Origin: Corella eumyota
Taxonomy: Eukaryota > Chordata > Ascidiacea > Phlebobranchia > Corellidae
Direction of reading: 5' to 3'
Length of the DNA: 64,000 bases
NCBI GenBank assembly: GCA_963082875.1
Contig: OY720100.1
Coordinates: forward strand, 16,640,591 to 16,704,590
The position numbers and the translations under genes were made by a program. Shown here in pieces: positions 1 to 11,800 of this stretch (position 1 is the stretch's first letter; each line of letters begins with the position of its first letter). The notes beneath the pieces were generated by a model. It searched no databases and was not told where the DNA came from. It saw only the letters and a program-made list of their open reading frames with translations.

Positions 1-203
1 AGCAAAAAAAGATTTGTGTTAACTTCAAATAAGTTACAAGAAAACATATAGGCAAAAATGTAATTAAATTAAAGCGGTTTTAAAAGACAAAAAAGTATAA
101 TTTTAATGACATTCATAAAAAAATAAGCATTAGTAGAAAAATTTTTGTAATTTATTATCTTTTTATTTTATGTAAATTTTAAGTTATATTATAATATACA
201 TAC

Positions 204-2005
204 CCTTGGAAGCACAATCAAGCATGGAATAAATGCAATGATTAAAAACAAGGGGAACCATTTCATCGTTGAGATCACCAAATATATTCAACAAAATTTG
301 CCGAGTAGACTAAAAATAAAATTGATGATTATGCATTAAATTTAATCTTAGTAGAAATACCTTGAATTGCTGAGTTGGTATTTACAGAATAAAGACATAA
401 TAAAAACAAAATAAAAAATTGTCATAGTCAGCTCTAAGCTGGTGGCAAGGTATAGTGCTTAGAACTCTTCGCTTTACTACATAAAGGTCCTGGGTTAAAT
501 CCCCACTGCTTTCATGCTGCAGCACTCTTAAGTAAGACCCTAATTTCTACCAAGCCAAAAACCAATCAGCAGTTTAATATTTATACACTTACAATCAATG
601 ATATTTCAAACTGCCAAAGTCAACTCAGGACTGGGTTGGGGTAACAAATGTAATTCTATGTCTAGGTTGTAAAGTCAACCTCAAGGATAAATAAAAACAA
701 TAATAATAAAATAACAATTGTTCACCTTCTTAGCTTGAGAAAATGGAAACTCCTTCTCCTTCCCACTCACACTTAAACTATCTTCAGGACAAGCAAGATG
801 AAGGTTAATATAAGATGAAATTTCCTTGCGCCATAACTGAAAGTTTAGTTGAGATTTAAATTTTAAACTCATTATTTACCAATCTGGAGTAATTATAAAA
901 TGTATCGTTGCTCTGTTTTTGTTCGAATGTCCATTTAAAGTTTTTAATTAAAATGACAGTTTTCTATTTAATTGTGTTATATAAATAATTTAAAAACAAT
1001 ATTTCTACTTACCAATTGACTGTTTGGGAAAGATTCTTTCAATTTAGAATAAACAGTTTCCAATGATAAAATTTCCTCCTAAAATAAAGATATTGTTTAC
1101 AAGCCTGGCTATTCAAAAATTGCTTTATAAAAAATTATTTATAACCAAGTTTACCCCATTCAATCCTTCTTTTAATGTCATATATTTGTATTTTAACTCC
1201 ACAGCTTTTTTTGGCCGTTTCTTAGCTGGTTTTACAGTTTTTGTTCCTGAAAATGTTAAATATTATCAGTTATTAGGTAAAAAAAGTTAATATATTAAAC
1301 ACTTTAAAACCAATTTTTAATTTAAGACATTTGTAAAAAAGTTCCCAAAAGTTTGGCAGTAGGAATCAAACTTAAAACCTAAATTTTTGTATTCTATTAC
1401 TCTATATTTAGGTCATTATTTCGACCTTTACACATTAAGAATATATAACTATGTGAAAAAAAAACAATAATAAAGTGAAAAAAAAATGTTTAATTTAAAG
1501 CACCAACCTTGATTAGGAGCAACTGTATTGGAAGAATCTTTTAAAGGTTTTCCATTTGCTCCTTGAAACATCATTGATTGAATCTTATTCAATGCTGAAA
1601 AAAAATATTAACATTACAATGTATGGTATATAATGTCAAGGTGTTAATAAAAAGATGTTTTATTGTAGTGATAGAAACTGGGCAGACGATGCTAATAAAA
1701 CTGTAATATTTTTACACAAAGAAATTTATTTCATAAAAATAACGATTTAGAGTTTAATAAACAAATTTTTTCTTGCGTTTTCCATATATATAAAAACGCC
1801 TACGCTTACGTTATTGCCTTAGATTACTGCTGTATTAAAATAAATTTATTCACATATGTAAAAACTTAAATTAAAAAAATAAACCTTTAAAAAACTTACG
1901 CAAATCTTCAGCTTTTAACATTTTATCTTTAACAGCTTGCTTGTCGTTCTTGGTCTTCACTTTTACATTTCCAACAACTTCCCATTTATTTTCTCCTGAT
2001 GCCAT
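204..2005 (-). CDS. TMEM214: TMEM214, 5' part (transmembrane protein 214), runs off left edge
   Basis: Spliced minus-strand gene with exons 1900-2005, 1508-1594, 1155-1246, 1013-1078, 726-836 and 204-309. All have GT/AG borders and consistent phase, giving about 189 aa, and the last exon ends in an open phase so the gene continues left. The N-terminus MASGENKWEVVG fits the WEVV start of vertebrate TMEM214. A basic linker follows, then the segment LWRKEISSYINLHL, which parallels human IWLKDLASYLNYKL, then LVFNHCIYSMLD, matching the FFDHCLFTMLQ region. TMEM214 is an ER membrane protein linked to ER-stress caspase activation; the membrane segments lie in the missing C-terminal half. The start is the first ATG of the exon. 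TRIM37 ends 798 bp upstream on the same strand. The assignment rests on remembered family sequence, and I am fairly sure of it. Confidence 0.82.
436..692 (+). repeat. SINE family A copy, degraded
   Basis: This copy lies in TMEM214 intron 5. It has a tRNA-like head with a box B-like ctgggttaaatcccca near 490, then the family A body (aatcagcagtttaat, actgggttggggtaac) and the terminal ggataaataaa. Confidence 0.75.
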
Positions 2006-2006
2006 T

Positions 2007-2803
2007 TTTCTTGATAATTGCTAATTAATTTCGTTGAAAAACACAAAAAATTTGACGAAATATTTTTCGAAATTCGTACGTGTCAAGTTTTTATAAAGTT
2101 AAAGACAATGTGACGAAAGACCAGAGTTGCCAAAAAATAAAAAGATTTAAATTAAAATATTTGAAAGTAAAATAAAATATTTGAAGTTTCTTTATTTTAA
2201 ATAAATTTATTTTTAACACTTTTTAATTTCTTCTTACCTTTTGTAAAATAATAACTCTTTCTTTTAAGATGGTTTAATCAACAAAGAATACAGTTTACAG
2301 ACAATAAAATTCACGAAAAGCTTAGTTTTAAATCAATTTTCACAAAATTTGTAAGACTCTAGCAGTTTAAATGATAGCACAATCAATTTGTATACATTCT
2401 AAAAGCACACAGTTGTTCAACACAATGAAAAAAATACAGAAAAAGCAACAACGAAATATGAACATTTTATAAACAGTGAATTTTGGAGTACCTATCATCA
2501 GGCTGTGTATAATTTTGTATAAAAAGATGTATAACTTAAGCACAATGCAACATAACTTAACAGTGGGTAGTTAATGATATGAAATTTAAGACAGCACCAT
2601 GCTTACAATGATATAAAAAACAATTTTAAAATTTATAGTTAGCCAAGAAAGAACTTGCAAATAAATTAAATTTTACTTCAATTACAAACAAAAAAAAATT
2701 AACAATATGTAAAAACACACACTTTAGCAGTCAAAAAAGCAATGTTATATATAGGCAAAACAATATTAGCATAACACCATTTTTAAACTAGGTTTTTAAA
2801 TAT
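2007..2803. other. Spacer between TRIM37 stop and TMEM214 start
   Basis: AT-rich spacer with no coding potential seen. It should hold the TRIM37 3' UTR and the TMEM214 promoter. The reverse strand carries AATAAA-type hexamers near 2205. No repeat family was recognised here. Confidence 0.5.
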
Positions 2804-5800
2804 TTATTCATCTTCTATTTTGCTATCTTCATCAGTTATTAGATAGCTATCGTCACTTTGAAAGCTAGGTAATGTACCACTACCTTGTAGGTATATAATA
2901 TCTAATCCATTAGAAGGGGCAGTAGCATCTAAAAATATTTTTTCTTTATAAGGGTTTGCTTATGGCTGAATATTAGTGTACAAGTTTTATTTTATTCTAA
3001 CATTATTTTTCTGATGTAAAAATTATTAAAAGATTTTAAACTATATTTTATTTATTAAACAAGCCTAGATGTTAAAGATATTGTATACAAATTAACATTT
3101 ATTCTTATTACATAACACTCTTAAAAATTGGTTAATAATTTAAGCTGTTTACCTGCTTCACTATGATCTCCACTGGCAAAAATAGAAGAACTAAAAAAAA
3201 TATTAGAAGTTTTTTTTTAATATTTATATATAACAGAGCTTAGTGGACAATATATATATTTATATATAGATGTCTAATTTATAAGCCTACAAAATATATA
3301 AAAGTGCGGTTTGTAGTGCTCGGGTAAATTATTGCAAGCAAATATTAGTTGAGAGTTGCAACCATATTACAACAATTAAAACCCTGACTTTAGAGTGAGC
3401 TATAGAATAGTGGTAAGTTAGTTAGGTTATTTCCTGATGCTAAAGTAAAATTACAGTGGGAATTAAACCCAGTGCCCCAGGTAGTCAATTATGAATACTG
3501 ATGCTTTACCCGAAGTGTCATGACAAAAATAAAAATACAAATTTAACCAACCTTGGGTTGTGAGCACTTGAACTAGCATCTCCAGCCTCTACTAAACTTT
3601 TTCTCTCTTCTCTCCTTTCACTTTTTTCTCTTCTCTCTTCTTCTTCTCCTTCTAATAATGAGAGAAGACTGAGATCTGGAAATGAATCAGTTCTCTCAAC
3701 TTGAAAAAGTGAATTCCCTGAAAAATAAAAAAGGAAACATAAAACCAAACAAATTTGAATTTTTATGCTAAATCTATAAAAGAATATTGTTTAAACTAAC
3801 CAGAAGTTGTTGATTTCAGATTTTTCTTTGGTTTTGGTGGTAAATCTGGTTTCACCTTTAAATTCTTGATTTTCTTGCTAATAAAGACATTAAAAAAATA
3901 TAGTTTTAAAAATGCATACACTGTAAATACCTTGAAAACATTAAATATACAATGATTGTTATGGATCTTTATATATATTAGAGCTTGGTGAATGATTTTT
4001 TTATATGTATGTCCAATATAAAAGCCTACAAAATAAATAAAACTGCCAGTTGTGGTGTGTAAGTAATTGATCGGGGGAAAATATTAGTTAAGAGTTGCGA
4101 CCATATTACAACAATCATAATTCTAACTGTAAGGCAGGCTATTGACTAGTGTTATGTAAATATTGCCAAATAAATAAACTAGGAATATTGATATATTTAC
4201 CTTGCAAGTTGGAAGGTAGAAAGAGCAAGGGATAAATCACTTGCAGTAATTCCAACACTGCCACTAACACCAACAACATTATTATTATTATTGTTAGTGG
4301 AAGTAAAAGTAGAAGCTCGATATGGTTCTAAGATTAAAAAAAATATGTTTTTTTTTTATTTTTTTTATCATCAAAATTAGAAACAAATTAAGAAATTAAA
4401 ATAAATAAAAATTTATCCCCAAAATCAAAAACTTTGTCATTAAAAATCAAGTAACAACCATTGATAAAGAATATAAACCACATGGCCAAACAACAAAAGT
4501 ATTTATTTTGTACTTATGCATATGATGTTAAAAATAAATGACATAAATAATAAGTTACCTTCTTTCTTAAATGTAATATTTCTTATATGTGAGGGTGAAG
4601 CTTTGGATCTTGCTGTTTTGCGCTTCATATTTCCGTCTTAAACAACAAAAAAGTTCAGTACAAATATAATAGTTATAAACAACTTAAATATTTGAATGAA
4701 TTTATATTTAGCGCTAAAACTACAGACAAATTGCAAGCTTTACTAACCTGATGTGCTTGGACTTAAAAATAAACTAGAAGTTGCTGGTGGTGTCTAAAAA
4801 TTAAAATAGTTGTCATAAATTTAAATTTAACCTTCTACGCTTTTAACTCTATTTAATATCTCTTAAACAACATTACAAATATATTAATTTTAGCTTTTTA
4901 AAAATGACTACTAAAAAAATCCCAAAACAATGTAAATTAAAATAAAAACTTAAATCTGACCACAACAATGACCCAAGGATTTTTTTACTTTATATAAACT
5001 AAATACATTACTAAATCAATAGATACCCATAAAATATACAAAATCAAATGGACCAAATAAATCGAAAGGATCAAATAAAATAAAGATCACAAAGATTAAA
5101 CCCCAACCACAATCCTCACCCATTCTGAATTAACTTAATACTTGCTATCCATTCAGTCCATTCAGTCCATTGGATTCAAGCAACCCAATTGATATATATT
5201 TAATCCTGTATATTTCATAGCTATCATCAAATTAACAAAATACTAGAACTTAAACTAACCATAGAACGAGGTTGACTGCCTGAACCAAGCACAGAACTAA
5301 TCGAGTTATCAGATTTCGACGATCGCATTCGATTGGTCGGTGTAGATTGACTCGAAGACACTATATCGCCTCCTGGTGTTAGGTTTTTACGGGGGGAGCG
5401 AGCTGAGTTGATACAACTTGTAGCAGTTGCCATCGTTGTAGCCAGCTCTGATAATTGATCTTGTAAATCTTGGAAAACATGATCTCCGTTCAACCATTTT
5501 CCCTTGTCTGTATTATCCTCAATATCTGTGATATTAACAAGGACATATATTTAAAAAACATGTTAATTAAAATGGGCAAACTTAGAGCATAAAAATTTTA
5601 TTTATCTTCAGAACAAGTTTAGATCTCGTCTCATCTATATCAATAGATAATAAAGCTTAGTGAATGATATATATACAAAATATGCCCAATTTATAGGCCT
5701 ACAAAAGAAATAAAACTGCCATTTGTGGTGCTTGGGTAAATTTTTACTGACAAATATTAGTTGAGAGTTGCCATCATATTATAACAATTAAAATGCAAAC

Positions 5801-8800
5801 CGTAACTGCGCTATAAGCTATCTTATTCTTACTTCTAATTGGAATCAAACCAGAGACTAAAGAGTCAGCCTTACTTATAAATTAGTTGTTACCATTAATC
5901 CAATTTATTTTTTGTAAAATAAATCTTAAAAATTCATTTATTTACTGTTTTGTTTTCTTGATTCGGATTTCCATTGTGACAAAACATTTTCAGCCTCTGA
6001 TGACATCATAGAAGAACTTGATGACATTATAGGTGATTGTGATGTCAAAAGAGAGGACTGTGATGTCATAAGCTTAGAGGTGGATGGTATGTCATCCAAG
6101 TTTATTAAATCATTTGCCTTAAAATAAAAATTTGAAATTAAATTTTAAAAATTAGACAAAACTAAAAAAACTATTTTAAAATTAAATAAAATTACTTAAA
6201 ATAAATTGCAATTAAAATTTAGTAAATGTTAAATAAAATGATATAAAAATATAAATTATTAATTAACTTACAAAATTTTGTCTAGGTTGATTTACTCCAA
6301 GATATTGTAATAAAGATGAAGATTGACCAAGGCTCGATAAATCCAAGTTAGTGTTTATTGGTAATGGTCTAAAAAAAAAATTTAAATTAAATAAAAGTAT
6401 ATTTTAGATTGTACTACATGAATATAATGGAGTTTAGCGTAAGATCTATGTGTATACCTTATTTAAAAGGCTTTAAAAATTAAAAAAATGCCATGAAAAT
6501 TGTGCAGGTAAATTACCAATTAAATATATATTAGTTGAGACCTTATTACTACAACTAAAATACAGCTCATAAGGCGGGGTATTGGCTAGTGTAATATAAA
6601 AAGTAAAAATTTAAGATTAAAAAGTTATAAAGAATTATTATGTAGATTTATTTACGAAATTATTTTGAATTATTTAAAATTATGTAAAGAATTATTTACA
6701 AACCTTTTTTTAATCTTTTTGTTAGATTTTAGTTGAGTTTGTTGTTTATTATTATTAGATCTTGGTGAGTGGATATTAGCTGGAGATCTTCGTGAAGTAT
6801 GTGTCCGAACATACTAAAAATATTAATCATAAATTGGTACTTAATATTAAAACATCTATAAATAATAATAAGGCTTAGTGGACGATATTATTATGTATGT
6901 CCCATTTATAGGCCTACAAAATAAAAATAAAGCTGCCATTTGTAGTGCATGGGTGAAATATTGCAGGCAAATTTTAGTTAAAAGCAACCATATTACGACA
7001 ATGAAAATTGGCCAGTAGGACAGGCCATCGACTTATATTCAAATATTGACACTTTTTAACTACCCAAATATGGGTTAATTTTTGTAATCTTAAAATGTAA
7101 AAAAAATATCTAAAACTTGGTGTTGTTGAATTTAGATAAAAAAAAGCAAATTTTTAATATTTTAGAAGACTTGGTATGTTTTTACCTTCGTTTTTATTCC
7201 AACTTTCCCAATTCTTCTTATAGAATAATTTCTAGATCTCTCTTTTCCCCAATAAACACTTTCATGGTTGGAAGTTAGTGGTGTGCTACCCCATGCTTTA
7301 CTATAGGAAAAAATGAGTTGTAAAATAAAAAATAAATAGTTTGAAACCTAATGGAAAAAAGGTAATAAAAAAAATTAAGAGAATGTATAAAATGGAATTT
7401 AAAAAACAACGTTTACGTAAAAATTTTGAAACAAAAAACTGAACAAAGCTTAATTTAATCCTAAAAAATCAAAAATTTCAGGTCACTTTATACTTTGTAT
7501 GTAGGTTGGATGTCCCGTATAAATGAAAACTTTCTGTTGGGCTTGTAACCCGATTTGAAGATAAAGCATCAATATCGTTGTCACCTGACCTAAAATTTTA
7601 AAAAATAATAAGTTCATAAAACTGTGTCAAAACATTGTAACAGACATTCAATGTTTTAAAAATCTATGACAAAAATAGGCCTAGAACAAGGTGCTAAAAA
7701 CAAATTAAATTCCTGCTATGCCAGCACTCAATCAGCAGCATAATTTCTAAGCAATTATAATGTATAATATCCCAAACTACTACTGAAGGCAACTAATGAC
7801 TGGGTCGGGGTAATTATGTCACCCTATGTTTAAGACCTTCCCACATTAAGGATAAATAAATATATACAAAAAAATGTGTCAAAATTAAATTATAAAAGAT
7901 TTTAAGAATAATTAATCTTAAAAAAATCTACATTGTTTCTTCATCGACATCATTCTCCTCATTTCGTTCCTCCCCAATTCTCTCACTTCCTCCTACTCTC
8001 TCCTCTCCTTCCTCCTGAGGAGCAATATCACCGATAGATTCTGATTCTTCTTCTAATTCCCATTCACTTAAATCATCTAAAACAAAGATTTTTTTATCAC
8101 ATATATTTCTTTCATTTTTGGAAAAAAGATTGTACATTGTCTAGGTTGTAAAGAAATAAAAATTGGTATTTTTTAAAATATGAAATTAATTCTGTCTTTA
8201 TTCCCTTTAAATTAACATAATATTTAATGTATTGTTTTTACTTTCTTGAATGTGTAAAAAAAACAAATAACGAATTACCAAAGTCAGTTGCTGTTGAACT
8301 TTCATTTTTGTCCTCGACCGTTTCAACTACTGCTACCTAAAAAAGCAGTGCGGTTTAGTGATCAGAACACTTGACTTCACTACATAAGGTTCTGGGTTCA
8401 ATCCCCACTAATCTTATGCTGTAGCACCTTTAAGTAAGGCACTTTAAACGGTATAAACTACCGCTAAGCCAATACTTAATCAGCAGTTTATTTATTGGGT
8501 AATTTTTTTAATAAAATTCTAAACTGCCATTGTCATTAAAAGACTTGGCCAGGAAAGAACAAATGTTGTTCTATATTCAGGCCATAAAACCAACCTTTTG
8601 ATATTATAAATAAATAAACATATTAAAATAATTTTTTTATATGAAAAATCATTTTCCATTTTTAACTAAAACTGTCATATTCTAAAAATTATAATATTTT
8701 TCATGTCATTAAAATTTTTTTTTTTGACAAAATTTCCGTTACCACTGAATGAGATGAGAGTTCCTCTTCTTCATTTTGCTCCTCATCAGAAAGAGTAAGA

Positions 8801-11800
8801 TCCTCTTCTTCTTCCTCCTCTTCTTCACTGATCTCGTTCATGTCGTCATCGACAACGTCATGCTCATTAGCATGCGACGAACCCTGGCCACCAGAGATCA
8901 CTATAACCTAAGTTACCAAAATTTTAGTCAGAATTTTCAAAAAAAAGTTAGTTAGTGTGGTATACTGATCATGGCATTAGATAAGGAGCCAAAGGTTTTA
9001 GGTTCGATTCCCACCAATGCCACTTTTTTCGTCCTTGGGTCAAGGATTTAAAAATGGCTTAAACTTTACAACTAAACACCCTTTCCAACAAAAATATAAA
9101 ACCTATTACCTTAAGGTAAAATAAAATTTAAAAATTGCTAAAAATTCAACTTTTTTATCATTATACCTAAAAAAAAGTCATACAATTTAGTATTTAAATT
9201 TTTCAAAATACATTTATTAACTTAATTATTCAACAAATGTTTCAATTACTTCTTGTTTTCTTCTTGTTTCTTTGTGAGCTTTAAAAGTGGAGTTATTTCG
9301 ATTTGATCTCGAACATTCGATCGAAAGTCGATCTTTAAGATTTCTGATTTGTTCGGAATACTGTGAGTTTTGTTGTTCTATATGGGAGATGTACCACAAC
9401 TGGTCCCGACATTTTTGGTAAAATGTGGGCGCTCTTACCTGAAAATGGTGGAATTTTATTAAGAATAAAATGCTAGGGCTTATAAAATGGTTAGTATTAA
9501 AATTTAAAAACTCATGATTTAAAAATTAAACTTTCAATTTTATAAAAAAATAATACTGCGGATTTTAATAAATAACAATTAATTAATTGAAAAAATTTAT
9601 ATATTTTTTTTGTATATCTTTATCCTCGATGTAAAAAAGTCGAATGCACAACTTAAACATAGAGTAACAACAGTTACTCCGACCCAGTCTCGAGTTGCCT
9701 GTGGCAGTTTGGGATATTATAGATTATAATTGCCCGATAATTAAGCTGCTGATTAAGTGTTGGCTCAGCAGGAGTTCATACCGGTTATAGCACCTTACTC
9801 AAGGGCGCTACAGCAATATTATACAAATTAAGAACTAAAATCTATCCCGACATAAGTTAATAAAACATAGGCTTATATTCATTTTGGCTTAAAAATTAAA
9901 TGATAAAACTTTAACAATTTTTTTAAATTTATCATTTAGTTTACCTGGAATTTAAGTATAAGAGTGTCTGTATTAGAGTCCAGGTAACCTTCCTGGGTTA
10001 ATAAATCTAATCGGAAAAATCGATTGTAACCCCTTAAAAAAATAATAAATTTATTAAATTTTATTTTAATAGCATCCCAAATTATTCTGTAATATAATAG
10101 GCCTACTAAATTTTAAATTGGGTTAATTGTTTCAATAATCTTTGATTTTAATTGATTTCTATCAATTAATATCTGTTACAAATTTAAACAAAAATCAATA
10201 ATTAATAATTTAAACTAAACATAAAAAAATACTTTTTTAAAACTAAATTTCAAAATTTTTTTTAAAACTAAATTTCAAAATAGTTCAAAAAATAAAAAAA
10301 TTTTTTTTTTTTTAAAACTATAATAACTAGTCAATAACGTGTCCTTTGGCTTGGATTTTAATTGTTGTAACATGCTTTATATTTTTTTCAACTAATATTT
10401 GCCCTCAATAATTTACCCACACACCACAAACAGCAGTTTTTTTTATTTTAAGACCTATATATTGTACATATATATACATATTCTGTACACTAAGCTTCAT
10501 TTTATATAGATACCAACTTACCAGCATTCCCCCACATCAAATTCACTTGCAAATTCCCTCACAATATTCTTAGTTGGATCGTTACTAGCAAGATGAACCA
10601 TCTCAATTCTATATTCGTATTTTGAAGTTTCACTTAAACCAGCAGATAGTTCAAGAAATACTGATAAATAATCACCACGTAATACTCCGTTACCATCCTA
10701 AAGTATTTATTTATATTTTAATTTATCCTCAATGTGAGAAGGGTAACTTAACATCTTAAATAGACTTATATTTGTTATTGTAGCACAATTTTAAAGTAAC
10801 TTTAATTGTTTGGTGTATTTTGATTTATTCTTAATAGTCTACATAAAAGCTAAGACTAATTTGATATTTTAAACCAGTTAAACTAAAAAAAAGCTTAGCT
10901 CAATTTTATATTAAAATTGCTTTGGTATATTTTAAATTATTTTTATAATAAAAAAGGAGGCCCAATAGTCTATATGCTAAGTTTAATTTGATATGTTAAA
11001 CAACTTAAGATATAAAGTTAACAAGCAAAAGATTTTACAAATATTTAACTTATTTGACTTACTGGATAGATCTTGAGCCTCCAGCTTAATCCAGAAACAT
11101 TCAAAGGTTTTGAATAAATTGGGTCGGCACTTTGCTGAAGTTGGCTGAAAAATATAGTAAAAACTTGATTTAAAATTAAAATCTAAAAGTCAAAGAAAAA
11201 AGATAATAATGGAGGTAGAAATAAAAAAAAAACTAATACCTTGATTTCAATAAAAAAAATAAAAACAATTGCTTTCATTAAATTAAATGTTATAAAAACC
11301 CTTTTAAATTAAGACTATATAATAAATCTAACATCACAAACTGTCAAAATTAACTTGAGACTGGGTCAGAGTTACAAATGTTACTCTATGTTTAAACCTT
11401 AGTCGACTTTTCCACACCGAGGATAAATAAATATATAAAAAGATGCTTTAAATTGTTGGTTTAAAAAAGTATTTACAAACCTAAATTTCCTTAGTGTAAA
11501 GGTTGTGGAATCATATATGGGAACTAGTTCACTTGTGAAGTCTGGAGGAACAGATGCAGTTACAAATGAAGCCATCGGTTTCTTGTGAACAGCTTTAAAC
11601 ATTTCCATTATTTCAGTTGATCGTCCGATTAACTCACTTTTTGTACATGTTGCCATCTGTGTTAAATTTAAAATATATATGACTTTTTTGTTCTGTTTTT
11701 TTTACATTTGCATAATATATATATATACATAATCGAGCTTAGAGAATAATATAAAATATTTATATAGGTTTTAGGTATGTATAATTTTAGGATCTACAAT

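Noticed and set aside
1063-1290. Plus-strand open frame of 75 codons
   Set aside because: It lies antisense to TMEM214 exons 3 and 4 and the intron between them.
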